Shown: positions 22,059 through 29,943 of the stretch, piece after piece | Position numbering within the stretch: the stretch's first letter is position 1 | Layout of the letters: the number at the start of each line of letters is the position of its first letter | From: Streptomyces sp. NRRL F-4489 | Lineage (GTDB): Bacteria > Actinomycetota > Actinomycetes > Streptomycetales > Streptomycetaceae | Direction: 5' to 3' | Assembly (NCBI RefSeq): GCF_001509485.1 | Contig: NZ_LLZI01000261.1 | Span: forward strand, 1-37,116 | Length of the DNA stretch: 37,116 nt | Translations under genes and position numbers: made by a program | Notes under the pieces: model-generated | Database searches by the model: none | What the model was told of the DNA's origin: nothing | Seen by the model: only the letters and a program-made list of their open reading frames with translations

Positions 22059-23852
22059 GTGACGCAGAGCGGACAGGGTCAGGACCCGCAGAATTCTGCG
22101 GCCGGCCCGGCCAGGGAGGGCATAGTCCTGCCCTCCGGCGGCGGTGACGCATGGGCGCCCGACCAGCAGGCCGCCCCGCCCGCCGGCCAGCCGTGGGGCC
22201 AGCCCTGGGGGCCCGGGCAGCAGCCGGGGCGGCCCGGTGCCGCGCCGGGCGGCCCGCAGCCGTACGGCCAGGCTCCGGCCCAGGCCCCCGGCCCGTACGC
22301 CGCCCCGCTCCCGCCGGCCGCCGCCCCCGGCGCGCAGCAGCCGCTCCCGCCGCAGCAGCAGGGCTTCCCGCCGCAGGGCGGCCCGGCGGCCCCGCCGATG
22401 CCGGCCGCGCCGCCCCCGATGCCGCCGCAGGCGCCCCAGCAGCCCGGCCACGCGCCCCAGCAGCCGCAGCCGGGCGGTCAGCTGCCGCCCGCCGCCCACG
22501 ACCCCGAGGCGACCACCGTCCTCCCCTACGGCGCGCAGCCCCAGCCGGGCGGCCCGGGGCAGGCCCCCGGCGCCCCCGGGGCGCTGCCGCCCCAGAACGC
22601 CCCGTACGGCACCCCGCCCCCCGCGCCCTCCGGTGAACTGGTCCGCGCGACCCGGCAGACGGGCGCGCCGCTGCCGCCCGCCGCGGGCCCCGGCGACGAC
22701 GCGACCACCGTCCTGCCCCCCGTCAGCGGAGGCGCCCCGGGCGCCGCCCCGCTGCCCCCGCAGGCGGCCGCCACGCCGGAGCCGCGCGACCAGGCCACCC
22801 AGACGCTGCGCGCCGTCTCACCGCACGGCGGCCCGCCCGGGGCCGGCCAGGGTGCCCCCCGGTCCGCCCCGATGCCCGGTGCCGCCGCGCACGACTCCGA
22901 GGCCACCCAGCTGATCCCGCCCGTCGGCGGTCCCGGCCCCGCCGGCGGCCCCGGGGTGCCCGCCCCGCCGCCCGGCGCGCCGTTCGGCATCCGGCCCGGC
23001 GCCCCCGAGGACCGGCCCACGCCCGCCGAGTTCGACGGCCTGTTCCGCGACGGCCCGGCCGCGCCCGGCCCCGTCCCGGCCGCCGACGCCACCGCGCAGC
23101 TGCCCCGCTTCGACGACCCGTCCGCCCGCCCCCCGTACGGCCAACAGGCCGCCCCCGGCGGCCCGTTCACCCCGGATGGCCCGGACGCGTACGCCTACGA
23201 GGAGAGCGGCGGCGGGCGGCGCAAGCTCCCGCTGGCCGCCGTCGTCGGTATCGCCGTGGTGGCGCTGGCCGGTGTCGGCCTGGGCGTCGGCTGGGCGCTC
23301 AGCGGCAGCGGCGACGACCCCGCGCCCGGGAAGAAGGACCCCGGCGCCACTACGGCCGCGTCGGCGAAGGACGACACCGAGAAGCCCGCCGACGACCCGG
23401 CCGCCGCCCAGGCCAAGGGGCTGGACGCGCTGCTCGCCGACAGCAACAACAGCCGCTCCGCGGTCATCGGCGCCGTCCAGAACATCAAGTCCTGCACCAA
23501 CCTCGACGGCGCCGCGAACGACCTGCGGTCCGCCGCCGGGCAGCGCAACGAGCTGATCAAGCGCCTCCAGCAGCTCCCCGTCGACAAGCTCCCGGACAAC
23601 GACAAGCTGACCGCCGCGCTGACCCAGGCGTGGCAGTCCTCGGCCGCCGCCGACAACCACTACGCGGCCTGGGCCGACAAGGTGGCCGGCAAGGGCGGCT
23701 GCGACAAGGGCCACGCCAAGGGCGGCAAGGAGCCCGCCCAGGGGAACGCGGCCAGCGGCGCGGCCACCAAGGCCAAGCAGGAGGCGGCCGGCCTGTGGAA
23801 CCCGATCGCCAAGAAGTACGGCCTCCGGGAGCACCAGCCCGAACAGCTGTGA
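22059..23852 (+). CDS. Proline-rich single-pass membrane protein with repeated pT-x-x-L/I motifs
   Basis: 597 aa. Start GTG 22059, with AGGAG 5 nt upstream. Residues about 40-370 are a cytoplasmic, disordered region rich in Pro, Gly, Gln and Ala. Five threonines in it sit in the pattern A-T-x-x-L/I after an acidic or Gln residue: EATTVL (Thr152), DATTVL (216), QATQTL (247), EATQLI (283) and DATAQL (345). That is the form FHA domains bind when the first Thr is phosphorylated. A transmembrane helix (LPLAAVVGIAVVALAGVGLGVGWAL, about 389-412) is followed by a Lys/Asp-rich extracellular domain (about 440-597) with helices and two Cys (SCTNL, GGCDKG). No enzyme motif. Function unknown; a kinase-regulated envelope scaffold is my inference. 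Convergent with the next gene. Confidence 0.78.
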   Translation: MTQSGQGQDPQNSAAGPAREGIVLPSGGGDAWAPDQQAAPPAGQPWGQPWGPGQQPGRPGAAPGGPQPYGQAPAQAPGPYAAPLPPAAAPGAQQPLPPQQQGFPPQGGPAAPPMPAAPPPMPPQAPQQPGHAPQQPQPGGQLPPAAHDPEATTVLPYGAQPQPGGPGQAPGAPGALPPQNAPYGTPPPAPSGELVRATRQTGAPLPPAAGPGDDATTVLPPVSGGAPGAAPLPPQAAATPEPRDQATQTLRAVSPHGGPPGAGQGAPRSAPMPGAAAHDSEATQLIPPVGGPGPAGGPGVPAPPPGAPFGIRPGAPEDRPTPAEFDGLFRDGPAAPGPVPAADATAQLPRFDDPSARPPYGQQAAPGGPFTPDGPDAYAYEESGGGRRKLPLAAVVGIAVVALAGVGLGVGWALSGSGDDPAPGKKDPGATTAASAKDDTEKPADDPAAAQAKGLDALLADSNNSRSAVIGAVQNIKSCTNLDGAANDLRSAAGQRNELIKRLQQLPVDKLPDNDKLTAALTQAWQSSAAADNHYAAWADKVAGKGGCDKGHAKGGKEPAQGNAASGAATKAKQEAAGLWNPIAKKYGLREHQPEQL

Positions 23853-23853
23853 A

Positions 23854-23881
23854 CGGGGCGGCGGTCGGGGCCGCCGTCCCG
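23854..23881. terminator. Bidirectional hairpin terminator between convergent genes
   Basis: CGGGGCGGCGG (23854-23864) pairs with CCGCCGTCCCG (23871-23881), 11 bp with one G-U pair and a 6-nt loop. It fills the 54-base gap between the stop codons of the two convergent genes. Confidence 0.7.
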
Positions 23882-23906
23882 TCGGGCCCGCCCGCGCCCG
23901 CCGTCC

Positions 23907-25232
23907 TCAGTAGTCGTCGGTGCGGCGCTGCTCCAGGGTCCTGGTGAGGTCCGCGAACCCCTCCTGGGCGGCGACCAGTTGGCCGTCCCGTACCACCTGG
24001 TACGTCACGTCCGCGTTGACGATGCGCGGGAAGTCGGCGACCGCCAGCATGTCGTCGTCGCGCCAGCGCAGCTTCGGCGTCAGCCCGCCGGTGTCGATGG
24101 CCCGCTCGCCGCGGTCCAGGGCGGTCTGCAGGGCGTGCGCGGTGATGTCCCGCACGCCCTGGTCCGCGAGCTGCCGGAGGACCGCGCCGAGCACCGTGTA
24201 GGCGATCCAGGTCGTCTGGACGCCGGGGTCGGCCGGGTCGATGCGGGTGTCGCCGAACGCCTCCTGGGTGATCACCCGCCGCATCGGCCCCCAGCGCGGG
24301 TCGTTGGCGGCCGGATACCAGCCGGTGATGTCCGCGCCCTCCAGGGGCCCCGAGGCGCCTCCGGTGCGGTCCACCAGCGACTGGTCCACACTGCCCAGCA
24401 CCGACCCGATGCGCACCTTGGGGCTGTCCTCCTGGAGGCGCCGGAAGGCGTCGAAGAAGGTGTCGGTGTGGTCGCCGAGCGAGGCGTTCAGACAGGCGCC
24501 GGGTGCCGTCCCGTTGGCCGCGGGGCTGCTCCCCGGGGCGGCGCCCACCGCCTTCAGCGCGGCGGCCACCTGGGGCGAGTAGTCGGTGCCGTCCTCGGGG
24601 GCCTTGACGTCCGCGGCGGGGGGCCGGCTGCCGAGCCCGGCGTCGAGCAGCCCGGGCATCTGGTCGCCCTCCACGGTGTCCGGGCGGACCAGCGCCACCC
24701 GCCGGCAGTCGCCCGCCAGCTGGCGGCCGTTCCCGGCCAGCAGGGCCGCCGGGCCGCCGTTGACCGGGTACGACAGCGGACTGGCGAACTCCTCGGCGGA
24801 GGCGCCGTACCCGCCGATGTACGGGATGCCCGCCACCTCCAGCGGCGACATGAACGACTGCCCCCACCGGCTGTACGAGCCGACCACCGCGACCGCCCCC
24901 GCGTCCACCGCCCGCTGGGCGCACCGGGTGGCCTCCACCGAGTCGTCGTGCTCGTTGCAGGTCAGGACCTTCAGGCGGTGGCCGGCGATCCCGCCGCGGG
25001 AGTTGACCCAGCGGGCGTACGCCTGCGCCATGGCCGGCATACCCGGCATATTGGTCGTCCGGGTGCCCTCGGGCGCCCAGGTCATCACCGTGACCGGCTC
25101 CCGCTCCCCGGATTCCGCCCCGGGGAGGGAGCCGCAACCGGAGAGCAGCGACGCGATGACCGCCGTGCACGTCACCGCCGCGGCGGGGCCGTGCGCAAAG
25201 GGGCGGGGGGAGGGGCGTCGCCGTCCGGTCAT
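23907..25232 (-). CDS. Periplasmic-binding-protein-type lipoprotein (branched-chain amino-acid/ligand receptor family)
   Basis: 441 aa. Signal segment AAAVTCTAVIASLLSGCGS gives a lipobox (LLSGC, Cys33), so it is tethered outside the membrane. The rest is a type I periplasmic-binding fold: WVNSRGGIAGHRLKVLTCNE, AQRAVDAGAVAVVGSYS, PLEVAGIPYIGG, a central VRIGSVLGS, and TTWIAYTVLGAVLRQLADQGV near the C-terminus. Such proteins bind branched-chain amino acids or other small ligands; no permease or ATPase lies next to it, so it may be a sensor or serve a distant transporter. ATG 25232 chosen, with GGAAGG 10 nt upstream; the open frame continues to 25811 only as a shadow of the next genes. Confidence 0.85.
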   Translation of the reverse strand: MTGRRRPSPRPFAHGPAAAVTCTAVIASLLSGCGSLPGAESGEREPVTVMTWAPEGTRTTNMPGMPAMAQAYARWVNSRGGIAGHRLKVLTCNEHDDSVEATRCAQRAVDAGAVAVVGSYSRWGQSFMSPLEVAGIPYIGGYGASAEEFASPLSYPVNGGPAALLAGNGRQLAGDCRRVALVRPDTVEGDQMPGLLDAGLGSRPPAADVKAPEDGTDYSPQVAAALKAVGAAPGSSPAANGTAPGACLNASLGDHTDTFFDAFRRLQEDSPKVRIGSVLGSVDQSLVDRTGGASGPLEGADITGWYPAANDPRWGPMRRVITQEAFGDTRIDPADPGVQTTWIAYTVLGAVLRQLADQGVRDITAHALQTALDRGERAIDTGGLTPKLRWRDDDMLAVADFPRIVNADVTYQVVRDGQLVAAQEGFADLTRTLEQRRTDDY

Positions 25233-25403
25233 GGCCCCGCAGCCTTCCGCGCCCCCCGGAACGCCGGTGTGACAGCCGGTCAACGGGTGGTGACGCCGGG
25301 GTGAACTCCGGGGGGCCGAACGCCCGCAATCGGGAGGAACGTACGATCGCATGCTGTGCAAGGTTCGGAGAAGTCTTCCCGTCGCGGCCGCCGCTCGACC
25401 ACC

Positions 25404-25862
25404 ATGGGCGGTATGCCGCTCACTGATATGCCGTGGTGGCGCTGGCGCAGCAATGTGCGCTCCGCGCTGCACATGCTCTCCGACCCGGTCTTCCAGCAGC
25501 ACACCTGGCTGGCCGGGCGCCCCGGCTACGGAGACGTCACCGACGCCGTCTACCGGCTCGTCGAGGACACCTGGCTGGACAACTGGTCCGCCGAGAAGTA
25601 CATCGGGACGATCTTCCGCGACGAGCGGGAGGCGCAGCTCGTGGACGCCGCCGTCCTGCGGGTGCTGCGGATCATGCACCAGGTAGGCCCGGACGCCCCG
25701 GTCGCCGCCTACCTGGAGCACACCGCCTGGCCCGACGCCGTACGGGCCGCGCGCGAGGCGCACGTCCAGATGGCGGCCGCGGACGGTGACGACCCGGATA
25801 CCGCACCGCACTCCCTGGAGGCCCTGGCGGTGCTGACCGGCGCCGTTCCGGCCCCGGTGTGA
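25404..25862 (+). CDS. SCO4402-family conserved hypothetical protein
   Basis: 152 aa from ATG 25404. I recognise the sequence MPLTDMPWWRWRSNVRSALHM, then YGDVTDAVYRLVEDTWLDNWSAEKYIGTIFRDEREAQLVD and VLRIMHQVGPDAPVAAYLEH, as an actinobacterial family named after S. coelicolor SCO4402. It is helical, with many Trp, Tyr and acidic residues, no signal peptide and no known catalytic motif; function unknown. There is no Shine-Dalgarno before 25404. GTG 25356 is an alternative: TACGAT (25342-25347) is a possible -10 that would start a leaderless message at about that GTG. It lies just before purU in the same direction. Confidence 0.8.
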   Translation: MGGMPLTDMPWWRWRSNVRSALHMLSDPVFQQHTWLAGRPGYGDVTDAVYRLVEDTWLDNWSAEKYIGTIFRDEREAQLVDAAVLRVLRIMHQVGPDAPVAAYLEHTAWPDAVRAAREAHVQMAAADGDDPDTAPHSLEALAVLTGAVPAPV

Positions 25863-25920
25863 GCGGTCCCCGGGACGCCCCGGTCAGGGCGGCCCGGCGG
25901 ATATGCGACCCTATGAGGTC

Positions 25921-26811
25921 ATGAGCGAGTCGCAGCCCACCCAGTCCGGTCCGCGCGATCGGAACGATCAGTACGTCCTCACCCTGTCCTGCCCGGACAA
26001 GCAGGGGATCGTGCACGCCGTGTCCAGCTATCTCTTCATCACCGGCTGCAACATCGTGGACAGCCAGCAGTTCGGCGACCGGGACACCGGGCTGTTCTTC
26101 ATGCGGGTCCACTTCAGCGCGGAGGCGCCGGTGGACGTGGCGAAGCTGCGCGCCAGCTTCGCGGCGGTGGGCGACTCGTTCGGCATGGACTGGCAGATCC
26201 ACCGGGCCGACGAGAAGATGCGGATCGTCCTGATGGTGTCCAAGTTCGGGCACTGCCTGAACGACCTGCTCTTCCGCTCCCGGATCGGCGCGCTGCCGGT
26301 CGAGATCGCCGCCGTGGTCTCCAACCACACCGACTTCGCCGAGCTGGCCGGCTCCTACGGGATCCCGTTCCACCACATTCCGGTGACCAAGGCCACCAAG
26401 GCGCAGGCCGAGGCGCAGCTGCTGGAGCTGGTGGAGAAGGAGCGGGTCGAACTGGTGGTGCTCGCCCGTTACATGCAGGTGCTCTCCGACGACCTGTGCA
26501 AGGCGCTGGCCGGCCGGATCATCAACATCCACCACTCCTTCCTCCCCAGCTTCAAGGGCGCCCGGCCGTACCACCAGGCGCACGCCCGGGGCGTGAAGCT
26601 CATCGGCGCGACCGCGCACTACGTCACCGCCGACCTCGACGAGGGCCCGATCATCGAGCAGGAGGTCGAGCGGGTCGGCCACGAGGTCACCCCGGACCAG
26701 CTCGTGGCGATCGGCCGGGACGTCGAGTGCCAGGCGCTGGCGCGGGCCGTGAAGTGGCACAGCGAGCGCCGGGTGCTGCTCAACGGCACCCGCACGGTGG
26801 TCTTCGCCTAG
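25921..26811 (+). CDS. purU: Formyltetrahydrofolate deformylase
   Basis: Hydrolyses 10-formyl-THF to formate and THF, balancing one-carbon units for purine synthesis. 296 aa, the normal size. An N-terminal ACT domain (YVLTLSCPDKQGIVHAVSSYL, about 19-95) senses glycine/methionine in the E. coli enzyme. The catalytic formyltransferase-like domain carries MRIVLMVSKFGHCLNDLLFR, AAVVSNHTDF, IINIHHSFLPSFKGARPY (catalytic Asn and His) and TADLDEGPIIEQE (catalytic Asp). Start ATG 25921; ATG 25903 is in frame, but similarity begins later. The Shine-Dalgarno ATGAGG is only 3 nt away, so a leaderless start is possible. It stands 58 bases after the SCO4402-family gene. Confidence 0.95.
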   Translation: MSESQPTQSGPRDRNDQYVLTLSCPDKQGIVHAVSSYLFITGCNIVDSQQFGDRDTGLFFMRVHFSAEAPVDVAKLRASFAAVGDSFGMDWQIHRADEKMRIVLMVSKFGHCLNDLLFRSRIGALPVEIAAVVSNHTDFAELAGSYGIPFHHIPVTKATKAQAEAQLLELVEKERVELVVLARYMQVLSDDLCKALAGRIINIHHSFLPSFKGARPYHQAHARGVKLIGATAHYVTADLDEGPIIEQEVERVGHEVTPDQLVAIGRDVECQALARAVKWHSERRVLLNGTRTVVFA

Positions 26812-26834
26812 AGGCGCCCAGAGGCGCCCAGGAG

Positions 26835-26866
26835 GGCCCGGGGCCGGCGCGGAAGCCTCCCGGGCC
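26835..26866. terminator. Hairpin between convergent purU and zinc anti-sigma genes
   Basis: GGCCCGGG (26835-26842) pairs with CCCGGGCC (26859-26866). Just before it the 10-mer gaggcgccca occurs twice in tandem (26811-26830). Confidence 0.5.
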
Positions 26867-26908
26867 GCCCGCCGCCCGCCGTGCCCCCTGCGGCCCGGCG
26901 GCGGCCCC

Positions 26909-28273
26909 TCACAGGCGCGACAGCGCCGCCGTCGCGAACAGCACCTCGCGGATCGCCTCGCGCTCGCCGTCCTGGCCCGCCGCGGCCTCCTCCGGCGAGA
27001 TGTGCCCGGCCGCCAGCTGGCAGAACTCGTCGCTGTCCAGGGCGATATGGGCGACCGCGCACTCCCGTGTGCCGACCGCCCCGGGGGAGTCCAGGGCTAT
27101 GTACCAGTCACCGCCGCCGTTGCCCTCGATCTCCAGATGGAGCGAGCGGCCCGGCGCGCCCGCGGCGACCAGCTGGCGCGGCGGTGCGGCCAGCCCGGCC
27201 CGCCGCCGCTGGGCGAGCGCCGCGGGCAGCAGCCGGGCCGCGAGGTCCACGAGCAGATGGAGATGGCCGGAACCGGGCGGTCTGTACGGATAGTCCACCG
27301 CCTCGGCGATGTCCCCGGCGTGCACCCACGTCTCGAAGGCGCGGTCCAGGAACGCGTCCCCCAGGGCGAGGGTGAACGTCCCGTAGGGGACGGGGAGTTC
27401 GGTGACCCCGCGGCCGGCGAACGAGACCGTTCTGATCAGCGACTGGCTCTGCTCGCGCCAGGGGCCGTGCGGCGCCCGCGGGTCCGGGGCCCCGCCCAGG
27501 GCGCGCCAGTACGCCTCGGTGCGCCGGCGCGGACCCGGGCGCTCCGGGGCGGCGCCGCCCAGCGGGTCGGGCAGCCCGAGGGCCGTCGCCGCCAGGCCGT
27601 CCACCGCCAGCAGATGCCCGATCACCCCGGCGACGGTGGTGCCGCGCTCGACCGGCTCCCGCCCGTCGAACCAGCGCAGCCGCACCGGCGCCCGCCACTC
27701 CGCGTCGCCCATGTCGCGCAGCAGCGCGTCCAGCTTGGCGCTCTCCGCGTCGTACGGCGTCGCCCACTCCGGGACCGGGATCCGGGCCGGGCGGCGGCCC
27801 AGGCAGCCCTCCAGCACCCGGGAGCGCAGCAGCGGATCGAGGTCGAGGCTGTCGGCGGGGTGCAGCAGCGCCACCGCGTCGCGCAGCCGCAGCGCCTCGT
27901 CGGCGCAGGCGGCGCAGTCGGTCAGATGCGCCTCGACGGCGGCCGTCTCCTCCGCGGAGCAGGCGGCCAGCGCCCAGGCGCCCAGCAGTGACTTGAGGAC
28001 CTTGTGGGACGGGGCGGCCGGCGGGGGACCGTGCGGGCCGGTGGCGTCGCCGGTCGCGGTGGCGTCGCCGGTCACGGGGTCGTCATCGCTCTCGTGCTCC
28101 GCATCGGCGTCGGGGGGCGGGGCCGGGTCCGGGGCGGCACTCCGGCGGGGGACGGGCGGGAGGTCGGGCAGCGGGCCGCAGTCCTCCGCGGCCCGGCGCG
28201 GGGACGGTATCCGGGGGCGCTCACCGGGGCCGCCGGGGAGCTCGCGGCCGTCCCACTCGTCCGGGCCCCTCAC
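26909..28273 (-). CDS. Zinc anti-sigma (zf-HC2/ZAS) domain fused to MDMPI-type domain
   Basis: 454 aa. A disordered acidic/Pro-rich N-terminus (about 1-90) is followed by an anti-sigma zinc finger (LLGAWALAACSAEETAAVEAHLTDCAACADEAL), with the H-x3-C-x2-C motif. After a linker come a mycothiol-dependent maleylpyruvate-isomerase-like (DinB-fold) domain (AKLDALLRDMGDAEWRAPVR ... TTVAGVIGHLLAVDGLAA, His as a possible metal ligand) and a SCP2-like C-terminal part (GDWYIALDSPGAVG). The sigma-factor gene overlaps it by 4 nt (GTGA) and is upstream, so it is most likely that factor's repressor, perhaps responsive to thiol or zinc state through the MDMPI part. No transmembrane helix, so it acts in the cytoplasm. 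Start GTG 28273 is set by the overlap. Confidence 0.82.
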   Translation of the reverse strand: MRGPDEWDGRELPGGPGERPRIPSPRRAAEDCGPLPDLPPVPRRSAAPDPAPPPDADAEHESDDDPVTGDATATGDATGPHGPPPAAPSHKVLKSLLGAWALAACSAEETAAVEAHLTDCAACADEALRLRDAVALLHPADSLDLDPLLRSRVLEGCLGRRPARIPVPEWATPYDAESAKLDALLRDMGDAEWRAPVRLRWFDGREPVERGTTVAGVIGHLLAVDGLAATALGLPDPLGGAAPERPGPRRRTEAYWRALGGAPDPRAPHGPWREQSQSLIRTVSFAGRGVTELPVPYGTFTLALGDAFLDRAFETWVHAGDIAEAVDYPYRPPGSGHLHLLVDLAARLLPAALAQRRRAGLAAPPRQLVAAGAPGRSLHLEIEGNGGGDWYIALDSPGAVGTRECAVAHIALDSDEFCQLAAGHISPEEAAAGQDGEREAIREVLFATAALSRL

Positions 28274-28911
28274 CGCGGCCGCCCGTGGGCCGAACCGGGC
28301 GGGGTGGGGCGGGCCGGTCCCAGGGCGGCGCCGCGGCGCATCGGGACGGCGGGGAGCGCCTGGTGGTTGTGGGCCGTGGACAGCAGCTGGAGGCCCAGGC
28401 GGAGCCGGCGCCGGGCCTCGTCCTCGGTGACGCCGAGGTCGGCGGCGGTCTGGCGGTAGTCCCGGCGCTGGAAGTACGCCAGCTCCAGGGCCTCGCGCAG
28501 CGGGGCGGGCATGGACGTGACGATGTAGTCGGCGCGGGCCGCCGTGGACGCCTCGTGGATCCGCCGCTCCAGCTCGCGCTCCGCCTCGCCGGGCGCCGCC
28601 CCGTCGCCGCCGGGCGCCGGCGGGGCCCCGGTCTGGCGCAGCCGCTGGACGGCGTGGTGGCGGGTGATCCCGGCCACCCAGGAGCGCAGCGAACCCTGCT
28701 TGGGGTCGTAGGTGTCCGGATGCTCCCAGACGTAGCCGAAGACCTCGCGGGTGACGCGGTCGGCGGCGTCCTCGTCCTCCAGGACGCGGTACGCCAGGCT
28801 GTGCACCAGGGAGGCGAAGCGGTCGTAGAGCTCGCCGAGCGCGGCCGCCTCGCCGCGGGCGAGCCGCTGCTGCATCCGCCTGTCCCAGCGCGGTGGTGCG
28901 TCATGTGCCAT
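28270..28911 (-). CDS. ECF-type RNA polymerase sigma factor
   Basis: 213 aa. Sigma region 2 (LGELYDRFASLVHSLAYRVLEDEDAADRVTREVFGYVWEHPDTYDPKQGSLRSWVAGITRHHAVQRLRQ, about residues 24-92, whose last third is the DNA-melting part) and region 4 (APLREALELAYFQRRDYRQTAADLGVTEDEARRRLRLGLQLL, about 130-175). Region 3 is absent, as in ECF sigma factors. Start ATG 28911 with GGGGG about 5 nt upstream; the frame continues to 29034 without a good site. Overlaps the zinc anti-sigma gene by 4 nt (GTGA). Genes under its control cannot be read from this window. Confidence 0.88.
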   Translation of the reverse strand: MAHDAPPRWDRRMQQRLARGEAAALGELYDRFASLVHSLAYRVLEDEDAADRVTREVFGYVWEHPDTYDPKQGSLRSWVAGITRHHAVQRLRQTGAPPAPGGDGAAPGEAERELERRIHEASTAARADYIVTSMPAPLREALELAYFQRRDYRQTAADLGVTEDEARRRLRLGLQLLSTAHNHQALPAVPMRRGAALGPARPTPPGSAHGRPR

Positions 28912-29508
28912 GGGACCCCCATCCCTGCCCGTCCCGGCCGGGCTCACACCCCGGCCGGCGCGGCGCCGGGACCGTCCCCGCGGTCCGGCGCGCGTGTACG
29001 GGGCCGGCGGCGCTGCCGGGCCCCGTGCCGTCACTTCCGCCCACTGTCGTACCCGTGCTCACCCCTCCGCTCACGATCGCCGGTGCGTCACCCGATCCGG
29101 CGGCCCGCCGCGCGCGCCGTGACGCGGGCGTGCGTACCACCGCCACCGAATGTAGTGCGCCGGTATGACAGCGCAGGCGCGTTTGCGGCAAAGCCGGTCC
29201 GGCGGGCGCCCCGGATGGTAAGGGGGCGGCGTCCGGCCCGTAGGGAAGCGGCTGGAGGGCGTGACCGAAGTCGAGCGGGCGGGACCGTTCCTGCTCGTAT
29301 TGCCCCATGTGTTACGCGGGTGTGACCGATTGCGGGCGAAAACCTCCCGTCCGCTGGGCATAGCCTTGGGGGGCACGGTCTGCCGGTGCCGCGGAGGCGC
29401 GGACGCGTTTCACGGGGGAGAGGCCGGGCAGTCGAGCCGGGAAGGGTGGGTTCCGGATGACCGTCGGGGGCGCATCCGGTCCGCAAGCGAGCGAAAGGCT
29501 TCGAGCGC
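28912..29508. promoter_or_regulatory. Divergent control region sigma factor / STAS antagonist
   Basis: 597 bases with no gene that I can support. A small inverted repeat GGACCG (28969-28974) / CGGTCC (28981-28986) lies near the sigma-factor start. The rest, including a less GC-rich stretch around 29140-29170 and one around 29330-29370, probably holds the promoters, but no -35/-10 pair is convincing. Confidence 0.4.
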
Positions 29509-29883
29509 GTGTCATTGAAGGTGGCAGAGGACGAAAAGGGCCCCTGGGCCGTACTCCAGGTCTCCGGCGAGATGGACCTGGTCACATCGCCGGCGGTGCG
29601 CCAGCACGTGCACGACGCGGTGGCCGAGGGCCGGCGCTCGCTGGTGCTGGACCTGTCCGAGGTGCGGTTCTGCGACTCCAGTGGGGTGGGGGTGCTGATC
29701 GCCGCCCGCCGGCTGATGCGCTCCTGCCAGGGGCGGCTGCGGCTGATCCTGCCCGCCCAGGGGGCCGTCGACGGCTCCCACGTCAACCGCGTCCTCGCCG
29801 CGCTCGGCGTCCGCCGGCTCTTCGAGGTCTACCCCGACCTGCCCACGGCGGTGGACGAGGCGGCGGCGCCGCTGTCGGCCTGA
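29509..29883 (+). CDS. STAS-domain anti-anti-sigma factor
   Basis: 124 aa, a full single STAS domain. VLQVSGEMDLVTSPAVRQHV is the N-terminal part, LVLDLSEVRFCDSSGVGVLIAARR contains the phosphorylated serine motif (D-S-S-G-V-G, Ser57-Ser58), and a C-terminal VLAALGVRRLFEVYPD follows. Such proteins bind a serine-kinase anti-sigma factor and release a sigma factor when dephosphorylated. The sigma-factor/anti-sigma gene pair is divergent to it, but that anti-sigma is of the zinc-finger type, not a serine kinase, so a direct pairing is doubtful; a distant HATPase anti-sigma is the likelier partner. Start GTG 29509, with AAAGG about 10 nt upstream. Confidence 0.9.
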   Translation: MSLKVAEDEKGPWAVLQVSGEMDLVTSPAVRQHVHDAVAEGRRSLVLDLSEVRFCDSSGVGVLIAARRLMRSCQGRLRLILPAQGAVDGSHVNRVLAALGVRRLFEVYPDLPTAVDEAAAPLSA

Positions 29884-29943
29884 GCGGGCCGGGCCGCCGC
29901 CGTCCGAGCCACCCGGCTCCCTGAGTCCGTCCCGTAGGAGGAC

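Noticed and set aside
20121..22499. 792-codon minus-strand frame
   Set aside because: Antisense shadow of the NsdA-like and proline-rich genes; no domain and no start site.
23979..25304. Plus-strand frame of 441 codons
   Set aside because: Antisense shadow of the binding-protein gene, Arg/Gly/Ala/His-rich composition.
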